Shown here one piece after another: positions 1 to 5,887 of a DNA stretch of 9,503 nt; the stretch's first letter is position 1, and every line of letters begins with the position of its first letter. The translations under genes and the position numbers were made by a program. This DNA comes from JAYEHK01 sp034659475 (GTDB lineage: Bacteria; Bacillota; Syntrophomonadia; Syntrophomonadales; Syntrophomonadaceae). The stretch spans positions 1 to 9,503 of the forward strand of contig JAYEHK010000159.1 in assembly GCA_034659475.1 (NCBI GenBank), in the 5' to 3' direction. The notes beneath the pieces are model-generated. The model saw only the letters and a program-made list of their open reading frames with translations, was not told the DNA's origin and did not search any database.

Positions 1-200
1 CAACTTCCTTTAAGCCTTTACCCTATTCATTCGACTACTTTCGTCAACATGTTTCATTATTATTATAACAAATTGTGTTGGCTGTGTTGTATATTTTTCC
101 ACAATAAATTGTCTTTATTTAATATTCACCTTTTTGTTCATTACTACACCCTATGTATAATATTCCTATTAATTCCACTATTATGCTTTGCTTATATATG

Positions 201-227
201 AAAAATGCGGGCTTTACCCGCATTTTT
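201..227 (-). terminator. Rho-independent terminator after ppsR
   Basis: Perfect 11-bp arms (AAAAATGCGGG and its complement) surround a 5-nt loop. The stem has a GC-rich core and A/T runs on both sides, so it could work in either direction. It lies 14 bp beyond the ppsR stop codon, so its obvious job is to end that minus-strand transcript. The AT-rich bases 1-200 to its left hold no gene that I can support. Confidence 0.85.
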
Positions 228-241
228 AAATAATCACTCAT

Positions 242-1072
242 TTATTTGAATCGATAATGGCTTACTTTTAATGGCAGTTTAAATTTGTGCGTAATGGTAT
301 TGGCTACTTCTTCGATGTCGTCCAGGGTTACATCAATAACCAGACATTTCAATTTGGCATAAATTCGATACGCATTATCCAGTTCTTCTGCTACCAGATC
401 ATCAAGACTGTCACTGCTTTGTGAGCATTCAAAGCTACGTGCTCGTTCTTTTCGGAGTTCCAGCAGCGTTTCCATATCAATTGTCAACCCTACCATCGGC
501 AGTTTCCCCTTCAAGGCCATAATCTCTTCAGGAATTTCCGTTTCTCGGATAATTGGGAAATTAGCAACCTTAATACCAACACTGGCTAGATGCATTGAAA
601 GAGGGGTTTTGGAGGTTCTGGGCAATCCCAAAATAATTAAATCAGCTTCATGAATATTTTCCAGATTCTGTCCGTTATCATGATCGATTGTGAATTCAAT
701 CGCTTTGACCCGGTTGAAATATGAGTCATCCATTTTGTGTGTTAAGCCCCTAATATATGCGGGTTCCATCCCTGTTTTTTTCTGAATGGCGTTAAACAAA
801 GATGCCATTATATTCAATGCCACAATTCCTTTACTCTCCGCTGTACTTTCCAGAAAATCTGCTAGTTCTGGTTTTACGATAGTGAATACAATAACAGCAT
901 CTTCCTCAACAGCTTGGTCAATAATTTTTACTACCTGATCTTCCTTCGTAACCCTGGAAAATCTTGTAATTGTCCTGTCGATGTCAAACTGCAGCATGGA
1001 AGCAACTGCAATTTTTTCTGCAGTTTCTCCAACCGAATCAGATACGGCAAAAAGATGCAACTTATCAGACAT
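242..1072 (-). CDS. ppsR: Pyruvate,phosphate dikinase regulatory protein (bifunctional kinase/phosphotransferase, DUF299/YqfL family)
   Basis: This family controls pyruvate,phosphate dikinase (or PEP synthase) in the cytoplasm. It phosphorylates the target on a threonine using ADP and removes the phosphate by phosphorolysis. The 276-aa product has the family's usual length. The N-terminus LFAVSDSVGETAEKIA (about residues 7-22) is the family hallmark. The nucleotide-binding P-loop is LGLPRTSKTP (148-157), followed by the conserved segment around VANFPI. I chose the ATG at 1072 rather than 1093 because a GGGGGA ribosome site lies 8 nt before it and the product then starts directly at the conserved MSDKLHLFAVSDS. 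The usual serine just before RTSKTP is a proline here. The dikinase gene is not in the window, and the gene appears monocistronic with its own terminator at 201-227. A choice between PPDK and PEP synthase as the target cannot be made from this sequence; Gram-positive members normally act on PPDK. Confidence 0.93.
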   Translation of the reverse strand: MSDKLHLFAVSDSVGETAEKIAVASMLQFDIDRTITRFSRVTKEDQVVKIIDQAVEEDAVIVFTIVKPELADFLESTAESKGIVALNIMASLFNAIQKKTGMEPAYIRGLTHKMDDSYFNRVKAIEFTIDHDNGQNLENIHEADLIILGLPRTSKTPLSMHLASVGIKVANFPIIRETEIPEEIMALKGKLPMVGLTIDMETLLELRKERARSFECSQSSDSLDDLVAEELDNAYRIYAKLKCLVIDVTLDDIEEVANTITHKFKLPLKVSHYRFK

Positions 1073-1200
1073 GAGATCGTCCCCCTTTTTCAAATTTTCT
1101 CACTTCTATCCTACGTACAATACTTGTTATCTATGTTATTCTATCAGCATGTTAATTTTTCCTTTTTTTATATAAGGTTTAAATCACTAACATAATACGT

Positions 1201-1454
1201 TTGATTAATTAGAAAATAGGTTGAGTATAAGCGGAATTATTAGTTGGAAAGTTGGAAAGTTGGTTAGTTGGACAGTTGGAACGTTGAAGTGGGTTAGTAA
1301 GAAAATAGCTTTTTAATAGACGCAGACTTTTTTGTAAGGGGTCAGGGGTGAGGAGTAAGGGCAATGCCTGGCGCATAGCGACTAACTCCTAACCCCTTAC
1401 AAAAAAAAGTCTCCGTTAGTCAGCGTCTATTAAACCTATTTTCTAACTAATCAA
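1201..1454. repeat. 254-bp MITE-like repeat with 22-bp terminal inverted repeats
   Basis: The ends 1201-1222 and 1433-1454 are inverted copies matching at 21 of 22 positions (TTGATTARTTAGAAAATAGG core). Inside, an array of 8-bp units (1242-1289) is followed by a second internal copy of the end motif (1292-1309). Then comes a long inner inverted repeat whose left arm (1314-1342) and right arm (1392-1432) both carry the TAATAGACGC / AGACTTTTTT / GTAAGGGGT blocks. It has no coding capacity. The element fills most of the 385-bp space between ppsR and the subtilase gene, and its right end lies 3 bp from the subtilase stop codon. The inner hairpin could act as that gene's terminator. Bases 1094-1200 should hold the ppsR promoter, but I see no convincing one. 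Confidence 0.8.
1242..1289. repeat. Tandem 8-bp repeat, six units of AGTTGGNN
   Basis: The units are AGTTGGAA, AGTTGGAA, AGTTGGTT, AGTTGGAC, AGTTGGAA and a degenerate CGTTGAAG. The same array occurs with five units at 2691-2730 and about four at 9405-9444. The number of units therefore varies between copies, as expected of a microsatellite-like array within a dispersed element. Confidence 0.85.
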
Positions 1455-1457
1455 TTT

Positions 1458-2576
1458 TTAATTCCAAATCTGTACCTGTCCTTGCTTGTTTTCTGGACTT
1501 CCATCTGGGGGGATAAGGGTACAATCACAATTCATAACCGAGCTTATTTCAGCAACGGGAGCATAGACTGCCTCGTTGTACCGCAACGGGGCATTTTGGA
1601 GCATTTTGAGCTTGCCGTTTACGTAATACTGGTTACTTCCTACAATCAGGACAATATCTTTGCCCCCATTGAGATTAAAACTAAATAGACCGTATCCGTA
1701 CAGTTCATCATAACCAGCATCCCCCAGGTCGATGCTCATGTACTGAACTAGATTACGCACATCCGCCTCCAATGGATTGGTTTGAAATCGTTTATGCCAG
1801 CGGGCGCGAATAAGTGCTGCAGCACCGGAAAGGTGAGGCGTGGCCATGGATGTGCCCGAGAGCTTCACGTACCGATTTTTCGGATAGGTAGAATAGGTAT
1901 CAACTCCGGGGGCAACCACATCAATTCGATCATTGGAGTTACTGAAATTTGCTGCTCCGCTCTGTAGATCAACTGCGCCCACAGCTAGGGTTTCCGGATA
2001 ATAGGCTGGATACGAGATTTCTCGGGTCTGTTTATTACCGTCCCCGCTGTTTCCAGCCGCACAAACAATAGTAATACCTGCTTGTACAGCCTTTGTGATG
2101 GCTCTGTGTAAGGTCGCTTCTGGCATGGTCCCCCCCAGGCTCATATTAACAACCTGAACTTTTTCATGGTTTGGCCCTCGCCATGTGCGGACCCAGTCTA
2201 ATCCCTGGGCGATTCCTGTATAAGAGCCAGAACCGTTACGGTCAAGCACTTTTACCGCCAGCAGTTTAGCCTCAGGCGCAACGCCCAAAAGTTTTCCATT
2301 CGCAGCAATGGTTCCGGCCACATGGGTTCCGTGCCCGTGTTCATCCATATAGTCTTTCTCTGAAGAGATAAAGCTTTTACCGTCAATGACATTATTCTTC
2401 AAGTCAGAATGATTATAATCGATTCCTGTATCCAGGACAGCAACAACTGCACCCGCTCCCCTCGTGGTTGGCCACATTTTTCTGGCTGCGATGAGGGAAA
2501 CTCCCGGGGGACTCCAGGGCTCTGAACTCAGTGTTCGTTTATAGATGCCCAAAATGGTATTATCAAATATATTCAT
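1458..2576 (-). CDS. S8 family serine protease (subtilase) with C-terminal copper amine oxidase N-like domain
   Basis: This is a subtilisin-type endopeptidase of 372 aa. The catalytic triad is complete: Asp49 in VLDTGID, His82 in HGHGTHVAGT and Ser243 in SGTSMATPH. The oxyanion-hole Asn176 lies in AAGNSGD. After the catalytic domain (about 35-300), residues 306-372 (YYVNGKLKM...APLRYNEAVYAPVAEI) resemble the small copper amine oxidase N-terminal-like domain found in many Gram-positive surface proteins. I chose the ATG at 2576 because GGGAGGTG at 2585-2592 lies 8 nt before it; an upstream ATG at 2630 lacks such a site. There is no signal peptide, no transmembrane segment and no recognisable I9 propeptide. 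This would suit an intracellular protease, but the C-terminal domain is typical of exported proteins, so the location is uncertain. Repeats of one family bracket the gene closely on both sides (1201-1454 and 2652-2760). No clear promoter is visible. Confidence 0.93.
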   Translation of the reverse strand: MNIFDNTILGIYKRTLSSEPWSPPGVSLIAARKMWPTTRGAGAVVAVLDTGIDYNHSDLKNNVIDGKSFISSEKDYMDEHGHGTHVAGTIAANGKLLGVAPEAKLLAVKVLDRNGSGSYTGIAQGLDWVRTWRGPNHEKVQVVNMSLGGTMPEATLHRAITKAVQAGITIVCAAGNSGDGNKQTREISYPAYYPETLAVGAVDLQSGAANFSNSNDRIDVVAPGVDTYSTYPKNRYVKLSGTSMATPHLSGAAALIRARWHKRFQTNPLEADVRNLVQYMSIDLGDAGYDELYGYGLFSFNLNGGKDIVLIVGSNQYYVNGKLKMLQNAPLRYNEAVYAPVAEISSVMNCDCTLIPPDGSPENKQGQVQIWN

Positions 2577-2651
2577 TGCTTTCGCACCTCCCTGGTTCAT
2601 ACTAAGCAGGCGGTGACAAAAATGTGCCATTTGGGGAGATGTTTGAGATAG

Positions 2652-2760
2652 GGTTAATTAGAAAATAGGTTTAATATAAGCTGAATTATTAGTTGGACAG
2701 TTGGTTAGTTGGACAGTTGGAACGTTGAAGTATGTTAATTAGAAAATAGGTTTAATAGGC
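2652..2760. repeat. Second copy of the TTAATTAGAAAATAGG / AGTTGGNN repeat
   Basis: The order is the same as at 1203-1309: a TTAATTAGAAAATAGG end motif (2654-2669), a near-identical ATAAGCKGAATTATT spacer, an 8-bp array of five units (2691-2730), and a second end motif followed by TTTAATAG (2734-2757). The two copies differ mainly by one 8-bp unit. Unlike the first copy, it is not closed by an inverted end nearby. The next related motif is GGTTAGTAAGAAAATAG at 3343-3359, in direct orientation, which could mark the far edge of a larger composite insertion. It lies about 60 bp upstream of the subtilase ribosome site, where a promoter would be expected. Confidence 0.8.
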
Positions 2761-2783
2761 ACGGATTCACACGGATTTTTTAA

Positions 2784-2825
2784 TGTAACAAATGGGGTCT
2801 GTGTAACAAATGGGGTCTGACCCCA
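2784..2825. repeat. Tandem 18-mer and short palindrome (GGGGTCTGACCCC)
   Basis: TGTAACAAATGGGGTCTG occurs twice head to tail (2784-2801 and 2802-2819). The second copy runs into ACCCCA, which makes the palindrome TGGGGT-CTG-ACCCCA at 2811-2825. Palindromes of this kind resemble REP-type elements found in many bacterial intergenic regions. It has no coding function. Confidence 0.75.
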
Positions 2826-2847
2826 AAATGTACAAAAATGAGTCTGC

Positions 2848-3264
2848 GGACCTGTCCGAGAGCACTAAAAAAGTAGCTAGATTTCACTGGGGTATGCATA
2901 AGTGCCCCGTGGGTGAAATATACTGGCGACCGTTTGTCGGAGCATGGTAACACCCTACGGGTACAACTGATGTTCGCTGCGCTCACGGTTAAGGTTGCAA
3001 CATCCTGCGAAGGCGATTGGCGGAAGGGGGCGAGCGACATGGATGTCGCGAGAGGGCATCACCCTGCGGGTACCACTGATGTTCGCTACGCTCACGTTTG
3101 GGGTTGCTGAACATGGACGTGAATTTGCCCGGTCCCCCTGGAACCAATCGACAAGCAGTTAATGTTGTCCATGCGTAGACTGGGCGCAAGTATATTTCAC
3201 CCACTGGGTACTTATGCATACCCCTGCACCCAGACCGACTTTTTCAGCGGTCTCGGACCTGTCC
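2848..3264. repeat. 417-bp structured element with ~100-bp imperfect inverted arms
   Basis: The arms at 2848-2947 and 3169-3264 are inverted copies of each other. The best core, 2889-2928 against 3185-3224, matches at 37 of 40 positions. The outer ends carry a GGACCTGTCCGAG-like block, and the right arm also contains GAAAAAGT next to a CCGAGAC block, like the palindrome at 8501-8561. Between the arms are two direct repeats of 48 bp (2951-2998 and 3060-3107, 42 of 48 identical) and a small palindrome GCGACAT-GG-ATGTCGC (3034-3049). Open frames here overlap on both strands and show no protein family, so I read the stretch as non-coding. It is visibly richer in GC than the flanking AT-rich DNA. 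It could be a decayed or non-autonomous mobile element, or a structured RNA. No promoter is evident. Confidence 0.7.
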
Positions 3265-3359
3265 CAGTGACTCGCCCGCACCAGGCACCAATTTTCATCC
3301 GTGGTTGCATGTGCTCATTGAGTATGGCTCGCGGCCATGGGTGGTTAGTAAGAAAATAG

Positions 3360-3398
3360 AAATGAGACACCGGAGAGTGATTTCCCGATATCTCATTT
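3360..3398. repeat. Stem-loop between the repeat region and the small peptide gene
   Basis: The arms 3360-3373 (AAATGAGACACCGG) and 3385-3398 pair at 12 of 14 positions around an 11-nt loop. The stem starts exactly where the repeat motif GGTTAGTAAGAAAATAG (3343-3359) ends. No T-run follows on the plus strand, so it is not a classical terminator in that direction. Confidence 0.55.
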
Positions 3399-3504
3399 CA
3401 GAATATTTAAAATATTAAATTATTACATATTTTTACATAAATTGTATCTATTTGATTTTGATCGTGTTATTATATATATGGATTATATGCTTGAGGTGAT
3501 TATT

Positions 3505-3615
3505 ATGGAAACGGTTTTTATTTCAACGTTATTGATGGTCATGGGAGTCGGGATTGTGGCATCGGTAATCGGCGTTTTCCTTTTTAATCATGATGACTGG
3601 TGGGATAAACTGTAA
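3505..3615 (+). CDS. Small single-pass membrane peptide, 36 aa, function unknown
   Basis: The frame ATG (3505) to TAA encodes 36 residues. A GAGGTGA ribosome site at 3493-3499 lies 5 nt before the ATG. Residues 4-27 form one continuous hydrophobic helix (VFISTLLMVMGVGIVASVIG...), followed by a short polar tail with the motif NHDDWWDKL. In-frame ATGs at 3478 and 3487 would add 9 or 6 residues, but the ribosome site favours 3505. AT-rich sequence at 3442-3473 (TTGTAT, then TATTAT) might be its promoter, though the spacing is poor. The tryptophan-rich acidic tail and single helix resemble small membrane subunits or regulators, but I recognise no family. It is convergent with the radical SAM gene, 64 bp away. 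Confidence 0.65.
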   Translation: METVFISTLLMVMGVGIVASVIGVFLFNHDDWWDKL

Positions 3616-3679
3616 CGCTTCTTACGTGTGACGTGTTACTCACAATGCCTATGCACATTTCACCTGTTACTCTTTTACC

Positions 3680-4558
3680 CTATAAGCCTCGCATCTTGTC
3701 ACTTCTTAAATATCTGGAATCATGGCTTTGTAAAACTTTATCCACGGTTTGAATCATCTGTTCGCGGTCCTTTTGCAGGGTTCCTTTGATGGGTAAATAA
3801 TTAGACGCATGACTGCCTACGAATTTCAGATTATCGATGGTGATGTTTTCAAATATGATCTTCATCTCCTCAAGGGTCTCGAAAGCATCCAGGACCTGGA
3901 ACTTCCCTTCCTGCACCTGCTTGTACAGAACGGTACCGGGCACCGGGGTAACGGTTAGTGCCGCTAGGTACTGGGGTTTCATCTTATTGGTAATTTCTGC
4001 AGTAGCCAGTGCATGTTCGCGCGATCTCGGTCCTTTACCGGCCAGTCCAAGAAGAACCATAGTGGAAAGATTGATATCACAGTTCACCAGATTTTGTCCT
4101 GCCTGCAGCATTTCTGCCGCATTAACACCCTTTTTGACTTCTTTAAGGAGCTGGTCATCTCCGGTTTCTACCCCCAGATAAGCTTTGGTCAAACCGGCTG
4201 CTCGAAGGGCCGACAGTTCGGACAAACTCTTTTGCAGTGTGCTATCAGGTCCGACATAGCTTCCAACGTGGCGCAGAGATGGAAAGGTGCTGTACAGCTC
4301 ATGAAGGATTTCCAACAACTGATCAGTTTGCATGGCAATGGCATCTCCATCGCAAAGAAAAACCTTCTCCACATCGTCATAGTGTTCTTTGGCCATTTTG
4401 ATATCGGTTTTTATCTCTTCCATGCTGCGAATACGGTATTTCTTATCCTTATACATTCCGCAAAAGGTGCATCGGTTGTGGGAACAGCCGATGGTGCACT
4501 GCAGTAAGTAGCTGTTCGCTTCGCTAAATGGTCTGAAAATATTTCCTTCGTACCTCAT
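3680..4558 (-). CDS. Radical SAM protein (Elp3/HemN-like fold)
   Basis: This 292-aa protein is a predicted radical S-adenosylmethionine enzyme that binds a [4Fe-4S] cluster in the cytoplasm. Its substrate cannot be told from the sequence. Near the N-terminus, Cys25, Cys30 and Cys33 form CSHNRCTFC, with the aromatic residue before the last cysteine that is typical of the family. The spacing is CX4CX2C rather than the textbook CX3CX2C, and a further cysteine (Cys21) lies four residues upstream. GMYKDKKYRIR follows directly, as in a common uncharacterised radical SAM subgroup. Other supports are LCDGDA (about 69-74), the glycine-rich AYLGVETGDD and the late TPVPGT motif. There is no visible extra SPASM or B12 domain. 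The start has an AGGAG ribosome site 8 nt before it. The gene seems to stand alone. Repeat copies beginning at 4616 lie close upstream, and no terminator is evident downstream. Confidence 0.88.
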   Translation of the reverse strand: MRYEGNIFRPFSEANSYLLQCTIGCSHNRCTFCGMYKDKKYRIRSMEEIKTDIKMAKEHYDDVEKVFLCDGDAIAMQTDQLLEILHELYSTFPSLRHVGSYVGPDSTLQKSLSELSALRAAGLTKAYLGVETGDDQLLKEVKKGVNAAEMLQAGQNLVNCDINLSTMVLLGLAGKGPRSREHALATAEITNKMKPQYLAALTVTPVPGTVLYKQVQEGKFQVLDAFETLEEMKIIFENITIDNLKFVGSHASNYLPIKGTLQKDREQMIQTVDKVLQSHDSRYLRSDKMRGL

Positions 4559-4615
4559 TTTTCATTCTCCTATTCCCTTGATTTTTTTATAGTATATCAG
4601 ATGACACAGGGGGGC

Positions 4616-4842
4616 GGGGGTGACAAGGGGACGGTTCTCCTGACACCTTTTTTAGTTATCTTTTCTATCTTGCTTGAATTGAGGTCATTATTAGGAAGGG
4701 TGACAAGGGGACGGTTCTCCTGACACCTTTTTTAGTTATCTTTTCTATCTTGCTTGAATTGAGGTCATTATTAGGAATAAATCATAAAAGAGTAGTAAGG
4801 GTTAAAAAAAGGTGTCAGGAGAACCGTCCCCTTGTCACCCCC
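4616..4842. repeat. REP-like hairpin cluster with perfect 38-bp inverted repeat
   Basis: The 38 bp at 4616-4653 (five G, then TGACAAGGGGACGGTTCTCC, then TGACACC and six T) recur exactly as the inverse complement at 4805-4842. Each unit also folds on itself through GGTGACA / TGACACC arms. A third unit lies at 4698-4733. Together they could form a long hairpin or cruciform enclosing about 150 bp. The GGGACGGT core links them to the units at 8385-8484. Such units resemble REP elements mobilised by REP-associated tyrosine transposases, but no such transposase is in the window. Confidence 0.85.
4618..4777. repeat. Perfect tandem duplication of 80 bp
   Basis: Bases 4618-4697 and 4698-4777 are identical. 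Each copy holds one REP-like hairpin followed by the same AT-rich 50 bp. Complete identity over 80 bp suggests a recent duplication by slippage or unequal recombination. Confidence 0.95.
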
Positions 4843-4867
4843 GTCGTCCCCCTCATCTGCAACTCAT

Positions 4868-4957
4868 TCACATGCGGGTGAGACTGAAACCAAGATAAAT
4901 GATCGTGGCTATCATGCCAATTGCCAAAAATATTTTTAGTGCTTTTTCGTTTTTCAT
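4868..4957 (-). CDS. Small membrane peptide, 29 aa, function unknown
   Basis: On the minus strand an ATG at 4957 opens a 29-codon frame. A purine-rich ribosome site (AGGAAAGGAAG) lies a few bases upstream. The product starts with a basic, polar segment (MKNEKALK), continues with one hydrophobic helix (residues 9-24, IFLAIGMIATIIYLGF) and ends SLTRM. This is the classic layout of a small single-pass membrane peptide with a positive-inside N-terminus. I recognise no family. It lies between the REP cluster and the 189-aa gene, and is divergent from the latter. The good ribosome site and sensible topology favour a real gene, but such short frames also arise by chance. Confidence 0.6.
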   Translation of the reverse strand: MKNEKALKIFLAIGMIATIIYLGFSLTRM

Positions 4958-5048
4958 CGTCCACTTCCTTTCCTGTTAACTTATTTTAATATACTGCAAA
5001 ACGTTATTAAACATAAATATTTGTTGAAGAATTATTTTCGACAATATC

Positions 5049-5077
5049 TTGCAATTACATGTGAACAATATTACAAT
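5049..5077 (+). promoter_or_regulatory. Predicted sigma-A promoter of the 189-aa gene
   Basis: TTGCAA (5049-5054) and TACAAT (5072-5077) are separated by 17 bp, close to TTGACA and TATAAT at the ideal spacing. The expected start near 5084 would give a leader of about 60 nt before the ATG at 5144. Confidence 0.6.
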
Positions 5078-5143
5078 CGCATTGAAAGCTAGTTAATAAT
5101 TTTAATAAATTGATGCATCCTAACAGAAAAGGAGGTTATTTTT

Positions 5144-5713
5144 ATGCGAAATCATACAGACTTATCAGAAGCTGCTTTATTAGATTTTACGCCCAATCTT
5201 GATTATCCATTATCATTAAGTGGTGTTTATGCACTGGGCGTGTCGGTAGAAAACATGATTCTAAAAGGACTGCTTCATTTAATGAAACGACGTACTGATT
5301 TTCAAAGCCAGAAGCTGTTGAACCAGTTGTTTAGCTATCAAATGAAAGAAGCAGAAATCCTGAAGAAACATCATTCCTATGAACTTAACATAGAAGTAGG
5401 TCATTTCTATGAATCCGGTGGAATAATAATTGCGACGCTGCTGAGTTCAGAGGATTTACACACCAATCTGAAGCTTATTAATCAGACGCTGACTTATTTT
5501 ACCAGGGAAGCAGAGCAAATCATTGATGAGGCGCATTCATTAGAGGATTTGCTGAACGGTTGCTTCAAATTGCGTACAGAAGCGGCTGATTTATTCCATC
5601 ATCTGGCTCTGCTGTACCCAGAAGGTGCAATGCGAAATTCTCTGGAAGATATTTCTCAGTTTATTTATCAAAGAAATGTTGACTTAACTGAAGCGTATGG
5701 TAAAATAGCTTAA
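5144..5713 (+). CDS. Helical protein, probably a degenerate ferritin-like/rubrerythrin-like fold
   Basis: The 189-aa product has no signal peptide or membrane segment. It appears almost entirely helical. Residues 27-76 (LGVSVENMILKGLLHLMKRR... QMKEAEILKKH) have the pattern of the first helix pair of rubrerythrin-type ferritin-like proteins, with a Glu in the first helix and E-x-x-x-K-x-H in the second. Residues 135-188 (GCFKLRTEAADLFHHLALLYPEGAM... IYQRNVDLTEAYGKI) look like a second helix pair of the same type. The full EXXH metal-ligand set is not conserved, so iron binding is doubtful. A consensus AAAAGGAGG site lies 8 nt before the ATG, and a promoter at 5049-5077 precedes it. The downstream gene (5888) runs in the same direction after 174 bp. 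The fold is an inference from residue pattern only, and the gene could equally belong to an unnamed helical family. Confidence 0.75.
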   Translation: MRNHTDLSEAALLDFTPNLDYPLSLSGVYALGVSVENMILKGLLHLMKRRTDFQSQKLLNQLFSYQMKEAEILKKHHSYELNIEVGHFYESGGIIIATLLSSEDLHTNLKLINQTLTYFTREAEQIIDEAHSLEDLLNGCFKLRTEAADLFHHLALLYPEGAMRNSLEDISQFIYQRNVDLTEAYGKIA

Positions 5714-5771
5714 TGTTAAATGGTTCGTTTAAGTAATATCTATATAAGTACCAAGAACTACTGGAAAGCAG

Positions 5772-5800
5772 TTGGATGCTTCCTATTGTTTCCTTATATA
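5772..5800 (+). promoter_or_regulatory. Weak candidate promoter before the acidic protein gene
   Basis: TTGGAT (5772-5777) and TATATA (5795-5800) are 17 bp apart. The match is modest. If it is real, the gene at 5888 can be transcribed independently of the 189-aa gene. An 8-bp inverted pair, TGCTTCCT (5777-5784) and AGGAAGCA (5832-5839), overlaps it. Confidence 0.3.
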
Positions 5801-5887
5801 AGACGTACCAGAACAATAAAAAATAAATAGCAGGAAGCAAAAGAGTTTATTGTTTCCCCTAAGTCGAAAGGAAAGTGCTGGAAGAAA

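Noticed and set aside
1073..1093. Longer ppsR start at 1093
   Set aside because: The added MKKGDDL spans the ribosome site of the ATG at 1072, and the family begins near that ATG.
1242..1289. CRISPR-like array
   Set aside because: Units are only 8 bp, contiguous and without spacers, and no cas genes are present.
2577..2630. Longer subtilase start at 2630
   Set aside because: It would run through the GGGAGGTG ribosome site that serves the ATG at 2576, and the added residues do not form a signal peptide.
2780..3359. Four overlapping open frames of 65-86 codons on both strands
   Set aside because: They lie inside the inverted-repeat element, overlap one another, lack good ribosome sites and resemble no protein. 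Their open frames follow from the repeats and higher GC.
4013..4507. Plus-strand open frame of 164 codons
   Set aside because: It is antisense to the radical SAM gene, lacks a ribosome site and shows no family motifs.
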